A DNA stretch of 64,000 bases from Undibacterium sp. KW1 (GCF_009937955.1 NZ_AP018440.1:62001-126000); one strand, 5' to 3'. Positions 37,819 through 47,435 are shown, counted from the first letter of the stretch. Notes: generated by a model not told the origin, from the sequence alone. Numbers and translations: made by a program.

Positions 37819-40800
37819 TTATTTCGCCTGTATATTCCCCAGCAGGAGCAAATCACCTGGTACATCACAACTGCTGAAGCTGATGTAATTGCCTGAAGGG
37901 AATAGCAGGTTTTTCAGCGCAAAGACAGAAACCGCTTCAAAATTGATGGACAGTTTTTTCTCTATCTGTGGTGGGATCTGGCTATTGATACGCTGGTTGA
38001 CCTGGCTCTTGAGGTCATCTGATCCGCTGGGTCCGCCGCCTGACATATGGCCTTCCACCTTGACCCCTGTGCTTTGCATGGCGATGTTGATCTTCTGGTT
38101 GCGGCCGTCACCGCCCACTGACAAAGGCATGAAGGCTTGTACATTCAGACTGACTTCGGTGCTGAGGTCTTTGTCTGAGGTGCTGGTGCAATTGAAGAAG
38201 CAGGGATAGAACGTGGTTGACGAATGCTCTTTATAATTCATGACCTGATTTTGGGTGCCGCCATAAACAAGCTGTCCATTCGACTGGACTTTCAGGGTGG
38301 TGCCGTTCAGACTCCAGGCGATGTCATTACCGCCGGGGATGGAGTAGGTATAGCGCGTCGTTGATCCGCCGCCCTGACCGGAAACACTGCTGCTATGGTT
38401 GAGCGGGCTCAGGTCGACGGTGGCAGTCACGCTGGCGCTGGTGAAGGTGGCTGTCCAGGCCTTGGCGCTGCTGCCGGGGTTCTGGCCTTGCAGTGTCCAG
38501 CCATTATTGCGCAGGCTTTGCGGCAGTATGTCGCGGAACACCAGTTGAGAGCTGACGATCATGCTGGTGTTCTGACCCTGTGGCAGCGGTTCAGGCACGT
38601 TGTTGAGTGAAGCCAGCGAGTAATTGAGCAGGTCACGCCCTCCAGTCATAATGTAGAGCTGCAACATCTGGTTGCCGCTGGCGGTCTGCAGGGGCTTGAA
38701 CAGGAAGTTGCTGGGTTTTAAGGCGGGCAGGGTGGGGATCTCCGTCAGGTCCAGCTGGTTGATCAGGTAGACCACCGGGTTCTGCGTGAAGTAAGCCTGT
38801 ACAGCCTTGTTGAATTCGACCTTGGTGGCGTCACTGAGCCGGATATTGCCTATCGAAAATGCACCTTGCAGCATATTCAGTTCTACCCTGAGTACGTCAT
38901 GGTTCTGGTTGCCAACCTTGACCTGGCCGTTGACCTTGCCCAAGGGTACGTAGGCCGTCATGGTTTCGCCGGTGATGTTTTGCGGCGGATCACATACCTC
39001 CGGAGCAGAACCTATCTTGGTACATACCTTCATCGTACCCTTGAGAATTTCCATGTCCAGCCTGGCTGTATTGTTGCTGTTGACGCTGAATTCCAGTTTG
39101 GGGTAACCATACTCGACTTCAAAATAGGTGTTGATGGTGACATTGCCCGGATATTTTTCTGAAGTAGAGACGACGATCCTGTTCTTGTAAGTGGTCGATG
39201 TCTTTAACTCTTCATACTGGATGGCAAGGACGCGGTTGATTTCTGACAAGCCCATGTTGAACACGACGTCCCAGCCATTGGTGCAGCTGCCTTGCTGATA
39301 TAGCGCTGTCAGCAGGTTTTCTTTGGATGGCAGGGCGAATGCCTTGAGGGCGGCATGATCCGCTTCTGGCGCAATTGCCCTGCGTGCTACCGGGCCTGCC
39401 AGTGCACTGACAGCAGGTGTGACCATGCGCAGCCTGGCCAGCATGGCCGGGTCGACGATACGCGCTTCCAGTACAAAGGATAGACGCAGGGTGACTGTGC
39501 CTGAGGTAAAACGCAAGCCGCGATTGGTCTGGGTTGCTGGGAAAGAAATTTCCCAGGTAGAGAACGGTGTCACCCGGCTGACACCTTCTGACCAGGATTC
39601 ACCATGATCAGAGAAGGTCGGGCTGTTATCTTCACACTGATAGCCATAGATGCGTTCGCGCCATGGTGTGCGGAAGCTCAACCGGTCACGGTTCATGTCG
39701 CGGTCATTGAAAGGGTTGCCGTTATAGGCAAGCCGCAGCAGGTATTGCCCGCTGTCGGTACCCGCGACACCTTCGACAGTGGCCAGCACGGCAATGATGC
39801 GGGCATTGGCATACTTATAGAAGACAGCATTGTCCAGGAAGATGGTCTGGCTGTAGATATTGCCGTTGGTCAGCTCTTGCGGATTGACGCCCTCGATCAC
39901 GAATTCTATGGGTTTGGTGCGCACCGGCTGGTAAGGTGCCAGCGCACTCTTTGCCGCCAGGGTGCGGCCGTGTTGCTGCACGATGGCGGCGCTGAACTTG
40001 AGCAGACTGAAAGACGTAATTGGTGTAGCTGCCTGCAGGTAGGCATATTGCAATGCCTGGTCCTGCGTCAGGAAAGCCCTGGCCAGTATGGTCAGCATCT
40101 GGTTCTGCATATAGGTCAGCTGGCCAGTCAGGCCCATCAGATCGATGGCAGAACGGTCAAGGTCCTTGACATTGGCAGGATTGAGTTTATTTTGCAGCTC
40201 GGCCAGTCGGGCTGCCTGACGGGCATTGAGTTCTTGCTGCAATTGATTGGTATAGATGTTGCGCTGTATGGTGTGCAATGAAGATTCTGCACCGGCGACA
40301 GCCTTGCCGCGCAATACCATGATCTTGAAGGCGGTCTGCAATGCAGCCTTTTCTGCCTTGACATCGGGGCCGGTTGCCATCACCTGGTCAAAATAAAGCG
40401 ACATCTCATCCCATGACTGGCTTGAGGGATTGCCAAACTGCCCGGCATCGAGGCCGTCAAGTGCGGCTTGTGCACCATTGAGTCCTGTCAGGCCGGTGCT
40501 GATGCCGGTATACAGTTTTTGCGTGGCGTTGAGTACATTCAGGGTTTTCTGTATGCGTTGCGCCATCAGCCCCAGGTCCTTGACAGCAGAAATGGACGAG
40601 GCCGGAATCAAGAAGGACGTACCCAGGCTGAACAGGTTGGTCGCCACATCCAGACCAAACTTGATGATCTCCATGGTTTCCCATTTTTCGACCGCGGACT
40701 TGTACTGTTGCGTGGCGACATCCACATCCCCTCTGGCATGCAACAGTTGCTTGTTGAGTTCATTGAGTTTTGTCTGCTGTTGTGCAGCTTCAGCCTTGCC

Positions 40801-42834
40801 CTGGTCTATCATTGACTGGTAAAAGCCCTGCATGTCTTTTTGCTGAGCGATATTAGCATCGACAATGCCACTGACCAGCTTGCCTGATTCGATGATGTTT
40901 TCATTGAGGGTCTTGCCGACATCGATGACCAGTTCCTGCAGGCGGCGGTTAGCCATGCGCTGTTCATTCTGCACCAGTTGCAGCTGGATACGGTCAAGGT
41001 AGCCGAGAATTTTCTGTACATATTGCTGGTAATCGTCGAATGGCAGAATCGGTACGAAGGCGCCTGATTCCGGGTCGTTGACAAAATTCGCCAGGTCCAT
41101 GGCGCGCACGCGCAGGACGATCACTTCGGGGTCGTCGGGCAGGACAGGTATCCAGCTGGCTATCCAGTTCAGGTAACGGCGCATCAGTAATTGCAGGCCA
41201 TCGTTTGCGCAGGCTGACTGGTCGCTCAGCACGGCTTCGGCAAAGCTCATTGAATATTGCAGACTGTTGATCAGCTTCGGTACAGCTTCCTGATCAGGCG
41301 ACAGGCGCACATCTCCAGCCAGTATGGGTACTGCGCCGGCGCCGCTGCCTTGCAGACCAAAGCGCAGGCCGTCCACAATCACGCTATAGCGGTCACCTGC
41401 CCGGTTGCGCACTACCAGTGCCCCGAGAAATTCGTCGCAGGCCAGCTTGAGCTGGTCGTAACCGGCGTCACTCAATTCCAGCTGGCGCGGCTGCCCCTTG
41501 CTGCGCATGTCAAACACTTGGGCATACAGGCTCAGGTTCTTGCCAGGCACAGCAAAGGCGGCATTGGTCTTCAGGGCCAGCACATTGGCAAACAGGGTGA
41601 AATTGATGACCTCGGAGGCGGCGACGAACTGCATCTCGCCTATGTCAAGGCGGGCCTTGTAGACATTGATGTTTGGCGTAGCGATGAAGGATGTTACATC
41701 ATTGAAATCGGCTGGCAGCATGCGTTCAAAATCGCGGTCGTCATAGACCATGAAGTTGGCTTGCACATTGTCGCGATATTTCTGCACCATCGCCCCCTTG
41801 AATACCCGCTGCCAGAGCAAGAGCCGCTTCTGTTCTATCATCACCCCCATGCTGGCGAGCGTTACCTTGCTGACGGTCTGTTCGGTAAACTGTTCTTGCA
41901 GGGTAAACAGGCTAAAGCTGGCATTGGGGTTGAACAAGGCAAAGATACTGTTCTTTTGCGACCAGATTTTGTCCAGCCAGGACTGGTTTTGCAGGCTGTT
42001 AGTAAATGCCGCGCTATTGCTGAGGCACAAGACCTTGCCATATTCAGCCACCAGGCCAAATACGCCTGTCTTGCTGTCAGTGGTGAACTGCACAAAATCC
42101 TGTGAACCCGGGCCGGACAGGATGTTATTGCCATTGGCATAGGCTTCTTCGATGCGGGTAAATTTTTCTGGCATGTAGGCAAATACCTGCAGGATGGTGT
42201 CGCCAAATTCCAGTGCCGACACATAGTGCGTGCCGTATTGCTTAAAGGACGCCAGAACCCGTTCTGCATCGCTTTGCACCAATTGATCACCATAGTCTTG
42301 CTGACGACTGCGGCCTGCATGGGGCAGCTTGGTGATGTCAGACATGAAGCTCTCTGTCAGGTGATAGGCTGCATCGGGCTGACGTGGCCGCGCATGCACC
42401 AGAATGCCGCCAGTCTGTGACGCATGAGTGACTTCACTGTCAACACGACGCAATTTCACCAATGCATAGCGATAGTCTGCCTTGGTCAGGTCAACGCCGA
42501 TTGCGCCGGACAACTGTTGTAGCGAAGCGGTGCTCTGATAGGCGCCGCCAAGCAGGGCGCCGGCGCCGATCTGTACCGCGTCAATGTCAGCAGCCGGGGT
42601 CAGTATCTGGTAAGGGATAAGCGCATCAAGCAGGCTCAGTGCATTGTTGTGCAGGCTGATGTCGGGATAAGTCCAGGTACCGCGTTCCATCGATACGGCG
42701 GGCGCGGCGGGCGTCATGGCTTCGTCCGTGGTCGGGTAGAGAATATTGAGTTTGTTTCGTGCCGGATCCCAGTCTGGATTGAGGCCGATGGTGAGGTTGG
42801 TGGAAAATCCCAAGACAAAGCTGGAGGTAGTCAT
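37819..42834 (-). CDS. Large MACPF-motif protein, candidate pore-former
   Basis: 1,671 residues from ATG 42834. I chose the second of two adjacent ATGs because GGAAG lies 5 bases before it. Residues ~115-300 fit a MACPF-like region: YGTHY at about 201-205, then six residues and G-D (the family signature is Y/W-G-T/S-H-F/Y, six residues, G-G). The middle (about 600-950) is mostly long helices with Gln-rich coiled coil (LVQNEQRMANRRLQELVID, QQKDMQGFYQSMIDQ) and a hydrophobic stretch (TNLFSLGTSFLIPASSISAV), as in alpha-helical pore-forming toxins. The C-terminal ~600 residues are beta-rich, ending with SINFEAVSVFALKNLLFPSG and VPGDLLLLGNIQAK, perhaps a lipid-binding fold. No signal peptide is seen. 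The gene stands alone. MACPF proteins make membrane pores; that this one does is inferred from one motif. Confidence 0.6.
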   Translation of the reverse strand: MTTSSFVLGFSTNLTIGLNPDWDPARNKLNILYPTTDEAMTPAAPAVSMERGTWTYPDISLHNNALSLLDALIPYQILTPAADIDAVQIGAGALLGGAYQSTASLQQLSGAIGVDLTKADYRYALVKLRRVDSEVTHASQTGGILVHARPRQPDAAYHLTESFMSDITKLPHAGRSRQQDYGDQLVQSDAERVLASFKQYGTHYVSALEFGDTILQVFAYMPEKFTRIEEAYANGNNILSGPGSQDFVQFTTDSKTGVFGLVAEYGKVLCLSNSAAFTNSLQNQSWLDKIWSQKNSIFALFNPNASFSLFTLQEQFTEQTVSKVTLASMGVMIEQKRLLLWQRVFKGAMVQKYRDNVQANFMVYDDRDFERMLPADFNDVTSFIATPNINVYKARLDIGEMQFVAASEVINFTLFANVLALKTNAAFAVPGKNLSLYAQVFDMRSKGQPRQLELSDAGYDQLKLACDEFLGALVVRNRAGDRYSVIVDGLRFGLQGSGAGAVPILAGDVRLSPDQEAVPKLINSLQYSMSFAEAVLSDQSACANDGLQLLMRRYLNWIASWIPVLPDDPEVIVLRVRAMDLANFVNDPESGAFVPILPFDDYQQYVQKILGYLDRIQLQLVQNEQRMANRRLQELVIDVGKTLNENIIESGKLVSGIVDANIAQQKDMQGFYQSMIDQGKAEAAQQQTKLNELNKQLLHARGDVDVATQQYKSAVEKWETMEIIKFGLDVATNLFSLGTSFLIPASSISAVKDLGLMAQRIQKTLNVLNATQKLYTGISTGLTGLNGAQAALDGLDAGQFGNPSSQSWDEMSLYFDQVMATGPDVKAEKAALQTAFKIMVLRGKAVAGAESSLHTIQRNIYTNQLQQELNARQAARLAELQNKLNPANVKDLDRSAIDLMGLTGQLTYMQNQMLTILARAFLTQDQALQYAYLQAATPITSFSLLKFSAAIVQQHGRTLAAKSALAPYQPVRTKPIEFVIEGVNPQELTNGNIYSQTIFLDNAVFYKYANARIIAVLATVEGVAGTDSGQYLLRLAYNGNPFNDRDMNRDRLSFRTPWRERIYGYQCEDNSPTFSDHGESWSEGVSRVTPFSTWEISFPATQTNRGLRFTSGTVTLRLSFVLEARIVDPAMLARLRMVTPAVSALAGPVARRAIAPEADHAALKAFALPSKENLLTALYQQGSCTNGWDVVFNMGLSEINRVLAIQYEELKTSTTYKNRIVVSTSEKYPGNVTINTYFEVEYGYPKLEFSVNSNNTARLDMEILKGTMKVCTKIGSAPEVCDPPQNITGETMTAYVPLGKVNGQVKVGNQNHDVLRVELNMLQGAFSIGNIRLSDATKVEFNKAVQAYFTQNPVVYLINQLDLTEIPTLPALKPSNFLFKPLQTASGNQMLQLYIMTGGRDLLNYSLASLNNVPEPLPQGQNTSMIVSSQLVFRDILPQSLRNNGWTLQGQNPGSSAKAWTATFTSASVTATVDLSPLNHSSSVSGQGGGSTTRYTYSIPGGNDIAWSLNGTTLKVQSNGQLVYGGTQNQVMNYKEHSSTTFYPCFFNCTSTSDKDLSTEVSLNVQAFMPLSVGGDGRNQKINIAMQSTGVKVEGHMSGGGPSGSDDLKSQVNQRINSQIPPQIEKKLSINFEAVSVFALKNLLFPSGNYISFSSCDVPGDLLLLGNIQAK

Positions 42835-42837
42835 CAT

Positions 42838-43954
42838 GTCTTCCTTGTGTATTGCCGGTCAGTCATGATGCATGGGTACAGGTCACGAGTAGGCCACGAA
42901 TTGTGGTCATGCCTGATCGTACCGGACACCCGCCGGGCAGGCTGCCAGGGAGGGGAGGGCACAAGGACGCAACATGCTTGCCGGGCTGTTTGATCTTGTT
43001 GAACAACGATTCATGTGTTGCGCGGCAAAAATTCATACAACGTACTCTTGCTGCCGGCACCGCATGTGCTGCCTGGTTGGATAACGGTGTTCTTTTTAGC
43101 AACAACAATTATCTAATAGGCTAGATTAATTATAAATATTAGACCTTGAGGCAGCAAGGAAGATTTCAAATAAATAACTATTATTTGATTTCCTGGTATC
43201 ACCCGGCGGGCTGGAATTGCCGGTGCAGTCAAGCTGGGGTCGTGCCGAGATAATGGCAAAATTATCACATAACACTTTCAGTTATATAGAGTGAAAAAAT
43301 TCGCAATTATTTGCATAAGTGCCTATTTTCCCGACCCAGCATCTTGCAACAGCATTTCCCTTTTCCTGATCACTACTCTCATCTTCCTATCGCAGATCTT
43401 GAGAATGAAGAACAGCGACGTTTAGAAAGCGCACGCGACTGACATTTACAGAACTCACGCAAAGCGCATAGATATAGTATGTAGCACTGGGGTAATGGCT
43501 CCTTCCATCTGGATGCACGTAGCATGCTCAAGAGCGCCTATCGATCATCGCCACCTGTTGAAAACAGACTAATCGTTGGTGATGCCATCAATTAGGGAAG
43601 TCTTAATAGTTCCCAATAGGTTATCGCACAATCACTTGAATGAATTGCCGACGGAGGGGATTAGCGCAAATTGCGTGACTAACCCTTCGCGCAATGGCGC
43701 GATTCAATTTTGCCAGGCTATCACGCTCTTTTTTACCCATTCTTTCATGAGCAAGATTTGAAGAAATATATATGAGTGAAGCAAATTAAATTAACAATCA
43801 TTATCAAAATATAATTCTTAATTAGCAATTATACATGATAAATTGTTGTCTATTACTTACTTTTTAATTGGGCAGTCAAATGAACAAAACTTGAAATAAC
43901 TTCTAAAGCTAATGGTCAAACTCAAGGCAAGCAAGAATCTAAGTGTCTTTGTAA
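42838..43954. other. 1.1 kb without a recognisable gene
   Basis: The first ~300 bases hold the upstream region of the large minus-strand gene, with AAGGAAG as its ribosome site. The rest is AT-rich, especially 43760-43870, with short open frames only. I see no transposase text, tRNA or repeat in it. It separates the large gene from the run of small plus-strand genes. Confidence 0.5.
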
Positions 43955-44197
43955 GTGCTTTGGGTATGTAAGTTGATGACAAAGTGCCCTGTCTTCTTGT
44001 CCCACCATTTCATTATCTACGATGCTGTTGTTAAGAAAAAACCTGGTGTTGAATTGTTGAGTCGGGCAGCATTGCGGCCTTTAGATCCAATTCTTGTGGT
44101 AGGTAGGCCCACCTGGTCGGAAATGATAGGTAATCGAAGTTGGAGATCCCTGGGAGGTGTGGAAGGAAAGGGATTTTTAGCATCCGCTGAGTTTTAG
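43955..44197 (+). CDS. Small open frame, uncertain
   Basis: 80 codons, with no clear ribosome site and no recognised family. Phrases such as AALRPLDPILVVGRPTWSEM look protein-like, so it may be a gene fragment at the edge of the small-gene run. Confidence 0.25.
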   Translation: MLWVCKLMTKCPVFLSHHFIIYDAVVKKKPGVELLSRAALRPLDPILVVGRPTWSEMIGNRSWRSLGGVEGKGFLASAEF

Positions 44198-44209
44198 GCT
44201 ATTTCGACG

Positions 44210-44320
44210 ATGGCGAAAGGTGTCCGTGCATTGTCTTTGGGGACGTGGGATCTGTACATGTATTCTGGTGAATTGCCAACGAATACTGGCGTTAGCGCCC
44301 CGCAGCCGGTTAACTGCTAA
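44210..44320 (+). CDS. Possible 36-residue peptide gene
   Basis: ATG 44210 to TAA 44320 gives MAKGVRALSLGTWDLYMYSG and continues to PQPVNC. It ends 18 bases before the next gene. Codon use looks coding, but the ribosome site is poor. It could be a remnant of a longer protein. Confidence 0.3.
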   Translation: MAKGVRALSLGTWDLYMYSGELPTNTGVSAPQPVNC

Positions 44321-44338
44321 CGAAAGGGAAATAATAGA

Positions 44339-44581
44339 ATGTTTGATAACATTGAATCTATGCAGGAAATGAAGAAGCGGCTTGGGGACTCTGGCGCTGC
44401 TGGTCAAGTCAATGCGGTCATCGCTGCAATTGCTGCAATCAACAGGGCTTCAGGCCAGCTAGACCAAGGTAATCGCGCCACTGCTCTCTTCCACCTGGCT
44501 GCTGCGCTGACTGGCACCCAAGAATCCGCAGTAGCGGCGCTTGAGGATGCTGTTTTCATTGCGCAACCATCGACCTACTGA
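44339..44581 (+). CDS. Small Ala-rich helical protein, unknown
   Basis: 80 residues with AAAGGG upstream of ATG 44339. It has an amphipathic, Ala-rich helical build (VNAVIAAIAAINRASGQLDQ, ATALFHLAAALTGTQESAVA) and no cysteines or membrane span. I recognise no family. It is the first well-supported gene of the co-directional run, 20 bases before the next. Confidence 0.5.
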   Translation: MFDNIESMQEMKKRLGDSGAAGQVNAVIAAIAAINRASGQLDQGNRATALFHLAAALTGTQESAVAALEDAVFIAQPSTY

Positions 44582-44601
44582 CCGAGGAAAATATAGTAGT
44601 C

Positions 44602-45201
44602 ATGCATAAATTTTGTGATTCGTGCCAAGCGTGGGAGCCATCTGCCAGTCAGCAAAGCGGAATGGTTGGTGGCAAAGGCCAGTGTCGGGTCAATCCGCCA
44701 TTTATGAATGGCTGGCCGAAGACTTCCAACAGGGACTGGTGTCTCGCGTGGGTTGAAGACAAAAGAATAAAGCCAGCAGCAGCGCAAAGAAAAAAATCGG
44801 AACCACTCCCGATAGGTTTTGATTACACTTTCGTTCGTGATTTTCCTGATTTGGCCAATATGTGGTTAAAAGCTGCCCGTTCAGAAGAGAACATCCCTGC
44901 TATTCTTCAGCCACTTATTGAGCATCCGTTAGAAAATCTTATGACGCCCCCGTTGTCAGACGATGACGAAGTCTGTAATGATTTGCTGCTTTGGGCAGAA
45001 AAGTTGCCTGGCTCGGGCACACCAGAGGAACTTGATGATGTTGGTTATCGCAGTGTACTGACTTCTTTCGAATATCCCGAATATATCGAAGAATGTAAAC
45101 AGGCACTTGCGTCTTTACCAGATAATCATCCTTGGAAAATACAAAAAATTGTAGGCCAATCAGCTACAAAACGGTCAAAGAAAACCAAGTCTCCAGTTTA
45201 A
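44602..45201 (+). CDS. Cys-rich N-terminus protein, unknown
   Basis: 199 residues. The N-terminus has four cysteines in the order CDSC, GQCRVNPP and DWCLAW, a pattern seen in many phage- and island-borne hypothetical proteins and likely to bind a metal. The remaining ~140 residues are acidic and helical (ANMWLKAARSEENIPAILQP, EVCNDLLLWAEKLPG). A Lys-rich tail ends the protein. The function is unknown. It is preceded by GAGGAAAA at a long spacing and followed 19 bases later by the next gene. Confidence 0.6.
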   Translation: MHKFCDSCQAWEPSASQQSGMVGGKGQCRVNPPFMNGWPKTSNRDWCLAWVEDKRIKPAAAQRKKSEPLPIGFDYTFVRDFPDLANMWLKAARSEENIPAILQPLIEHPLENLMTPPLSDDDEVCNDLLLWAEKLPGSGTPEELDDVGYRSVLTSFEYPEYIEECKQALASLPDNHPWKIQKIVGQSATKRSKKTKSPV

Positions 45202-45220
45202 TTCGAAGAAGGAAAATGTT

Positions 45221-45514
45221 TTGGAAAATGAACGTAACAACCGCGACTGGATTGGGTCGGTTCTGATTACAGTACTGATTGCTATCCCAAGTGTGATGGC
45301 TTACCAATCATTCGGAGTGCAGACAGCCAAGTTTACTGTCGTTTCAATGTCCGGCCCCGACGTTTCTCGACTTGTGACAGTCAAAATGGAGAATGAAGAT
45401 CGTTACGGTGTTAAGCGGAAATGCACTCAGACTGTCAAAGTAGAAGTCACGGCTGCCGATCATACTGCTCTAATTTCACCAGTGTTGGACGGCTGCAAGT
45501 CGGATAGACAATAA
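45221..45514 (+). CDS. Small single-span membrane protein, unknown
   Basis: 97 residues with TTG start at 45221, preceded by AAGGAAAA at 7 bases. A hydrophobic segment (WIGSVLITVLIAIPSVMAY) lies near the N-terminus, so it is probably an inner-membrane protein with the C-terminal part outside. Two cysteines (KRKCTQ, DGCKSD) in that part may form a disulfide. No family is recognised. Confidence 0.5.
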   Translation: MENERNNRDWIGSVLITVLIAIPSVMAYQSFGVQTAKFTVVSMSGPDVSRLVTVKMENEDRYGVKRKCTQTVKVEVTAADHTALISPVLDGCKSDRQ

Positions 45515-45591
45515 AGGAAAAAAATTGAACGACAAAACCACATCACACATGCTCATTACAAGCGAACATGGTTCCGGTGTTTCAATATTAG

Positions 45592-45843
45592 CGATTTGCT
45601 CAGCTAGAGGGCAAGAAGTTGGTCGTAGTACACGAGCACGTTGATACGACGGAAGAAAGAGAGGCGGGGGAACCGATAGCCCGTGACGAAATCGAAGCAT
45701 TCCTGAAGACCAAGATAGAAGCTGATGAAGCGGAAACAGGTTTGTATGATACTGGGGAATGGTTCGTTGTCGTTGATCGCGTGGATGATGAATTTACTTT
45801 CCAATGGTTCGACAGCCCGATACATTTAGACGACGTGCTGTAA
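45592..45843 (+). CDS. Small acidic protein, start unclear
   Basis: The frame is open from 45592 and TTG 45619 is the first start-like codon. The protein text is convincing (KLVVVHEHVDTTEEREAGEP, GEWFVVVDRVDDEFTFQWFD) and very acidic. The region before it (from TTG 45525, after AAGGAAAAAAA) is coding-like in another frame, so the gene may have lost its 5' end by a small frameshift. Confidence 0.4.
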   Translation, partial: RFAQLEGKKLVVVHEHVDTTEEREAGEPIARDEIEAFLKTKIEADEAETGLYDTGEWFVVVDRVDDEFTFQWFDSPIHLDDVL

Positions 45844-45869
45844 TTAACAGTTAACCAAAGGAAAACAGA

Positions 45870-46151
45870 ATGATTGCTCCCGAAAGACTTATTGCAGCCG
45901 GTTTCAAAAAAAGGGCCAGTTCGGACGGGAGCGCGCAAGAATTTTTGAAAACTGTCCCCGTCAAATTTCTCAGTAAGGAAATACGTGATCTATTCAAAGG
46001 AACCGATGTGAATGATTCCGATATTGCGACAGTTTGGATTGAAATGGAGGTCGGAGTGGGGATTAGTGTATGGGATTGCAATGCACATTATGGCACCTAT
46101 TCATTTGAAGAACCACTAGGTAGATTGATTCTACAAGGTGCTGGACTATAA
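45870..46151 (+). CDS. Small protein, unknown
   Basis: 93 residues with AAAGGAAAAC before ATG 45870, a good site. Sequence: MIAPERLIAAGFKKRASSDG, then a beta-rich C-terminal half (VWIEMEVGVGISVWDCNAHY). It resembles small immunity- or phage-type proteins in size and build, but I recognise no family. It begins 26 bases after the previous stop. Confidence 0.55.
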   Translation: MIAPERLIAAGFKKRASSDGSAQEFLKTVPVKFLSKEIRDLFKGTDVNDSDIATVWIEMEVGVGISVWDCNAHYGTYSFEEPLGRLILQGAGL

Positions 46152-46188
46152 CTTTTGTTTGGCTTTGAAATTGACTGAGGAAATAATA

Positions 46189-46488
46189 ATGGGACAAGCA
46201 AAAAATCGTGGAACATTGGAACAGCGGGCAGCTGATGCGAAGGCGAAGCTAGACTCTATAAAACCGGCTGGAATTGTCTGTAATGAATGCAAAGCAGATA
46301 TACTTGAGATTCAGACAATGAACACGCGTGGTATGCCTGGCATTGCCGGAGTGTTTGCTGGCGTTTGTGCGTGCGGAAGCACCACTTACGCGATGCAGGG
46401 TGACAAGGAGGCAATTGCTGACTTGATGCTGGCAATGGAGTCTGCTAATGCAAGTGAGGCCAAAATAACTCTGCAAAAGTTGTCTTGA
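46189..46488 (+). CDS. Small zinc-ribbon-like protein, unknown
   Basis: 99 residues from ATG 46189 after GAGGAAATAAT. It has a helical N-terminus (GQAKNRGTLEQRAADAKAKL) and two cysteine pairs, VCNECKAD and VCACGS, that could bind zinc. The rest is helical. Function unknown; part of the same run of genes. Confidence 0.55.
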   Translation: MGQAKNRGTLEQRAADAKAKLDSIKPAGIVCNECKADILEIQTMNTRGMPGIAGVFAGVCACGSTTYAMQGDKEAIADLMLAMESANASEAKITLQKLS

Positions 46489-46517
46489 TAGAAGATCGTT
46501 GGAACAGGAAAAAAGCG

Positions 46518-46777
46518 ATGCATGAATATGAATTGGGGACGTCATAGAGGCATTAAAGCCCTGTCCATTTTGCGGCGGTGCTGGTAGGCTGATATCTGGC
46601 ACTGGACAAAACGGACTAAACAAGCACTCCTGCATGTGCTCTATGTGCTGCGCTCAAATTGGCTGGTCGGATGCGGAATCAAGGGAAAATGAAGCTGATG
46701 CCATCAGCGGAGCCATTGCCTTTTGGAATTGTAGGGAATGCGCTCAAGAGCGCAGCGACGGAGGGAAAACGTTCTAG
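46518..46777 (+). pseudogene. Lar-like (restriction alleviation) gene with a frame break
   Basis: From 46532 an open frame reads ALKPCPFCGGAGRLISG, then HSCMCSMCCAQIGWSDAESR and AISGAIAFWN to TAG 46775-46777. That is the Lar-family pattern: CPFCGG, two more cysteine pairs, and A---WN near the end. Lar proteins of phages and islands modulate type I restriction. The frame has no start of its own. ATG 46518, with AGGAAAA upstream, runs into it only if one G is added to the GGGG run at 46534-46537. So the gene is broken by one base, or the assembly has an indel. Confidence 0.65.
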
Positions 46778-46810
46778 CTAACCACCTGGAAGCAAATTTA
46801 AGGCTAAGCT

Positions 46811-47089
46811 ATGGAAGCAATAATTGCAATTGTCATCATCATCTACATTCTCAATCGAGTTTTTCGGCCATTCCAGGTTCGTTGTCCGGAATGTGGTGGT
46901 AAGGGGGTGAAGCACATTCCAAGAGATTACAGCAATGAATACCCGCAGGGCGGTTTCGACGTGAATTGTCGAAACTGTGGCGGTGACGGCCAAGCTACGA
47001 CGAAAACGAAGTCATATTTGTGGGGACCACCATATTCGAAAGAAGTTGAGAATCCAGGCCGTAAGGGTTCAGGCTGGGTCTGGAAGTAA
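46811..47089 (+). CDS. Membrane-anchored zinc-finger protein, unknown
   Basis: 92 residues. An N-terminal membrane span (AIIAIVIIIYILNRVF) is followed by two CxxCGGxG motifs (CPECGGKG and CRNCGGDG), as in the zinc fingers of DnaJ. The C-terminus is polar. It may hold a zinc ribbon at the inner face of the membrane. No family is assigned. AAGG lies 8 bases before ATG. Confidence 0.55.
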   Translation: MEAIIAIVIIIYILNRVFRPFQVRCPECGGKGVKHIPRDYSNEYPQGGFDVNCRNCGGDGQATTKTKSYLWGPPYSKEVENPGRKGSGWVWK

Positions 47090-47108
47090 AAGAAAACGAG
47101 GAAAACGC

Positions 47109-47435
47109 ATGTACTTTTACCTTATGATTGGTTTGCTAACCGTCATCTCGCCGATTGTATATCTTTCTGCGTGTAGGGTTAAAGCCCGTCGCAGCGGCAA
47201 TCCTGCCCCTCGGCTGTTTGAGAAGCCTGTCCAAGTTGGCGCGGTAATTGCGCTATCGTGGATAGCATATTTTTTTGCCATTCAAGCGTGCTACCAGGGC
47301 GCTTGCCACTATGTGCTCTACAGGGATGGCCGGTCGGGAACACTACCGACATTTGAAGAATCGCGTGAACTCGCTGCCTGGCACGAATGGCTGCCGCCAT
47401 CGGAGATATTAGTTCACAGCGCAAGTGCGCGCTAA
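47109..47435 (+). CDS. Small two-span membrane protein, unknown
   Basis: 108 residues from ATG 47109, with GAGGAAAA upstream. Two hydrophobic segments are seen: MIGLLTVISPIVYLSA at the N-terminus and VGAVIALSWIAYFFAIQA in the middle. Three cysteines lie in and after the second span. The start is 19 bases after the previous stop, and the two membrane proteins may work together. No family is recognised. Confidence 0.5.
   Translation: MYFYLMIGLLTVISPIVYLSACRVKARRSGNPAPRLFEKPVQVGAVIALSWIAYFFAIQACYQGACHYVLYRDGRSGTLPTFEESRELAAWHEWLPPSEILVHSASAR

Noticed and set aside
39604..42142. Plus-strand frames of 130-282 codons opposite the large MACPF-motif gene
   Set aside because: High-GC shadows; the text lacks family features and the minus-strand frame is one uninterrupted 1,671-codon gene.
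42852..43124. Short open frames upstream of the large gene
   Set aside because: Poor start context, no family, and they overlap the upstream control region of the minus-strand gene.
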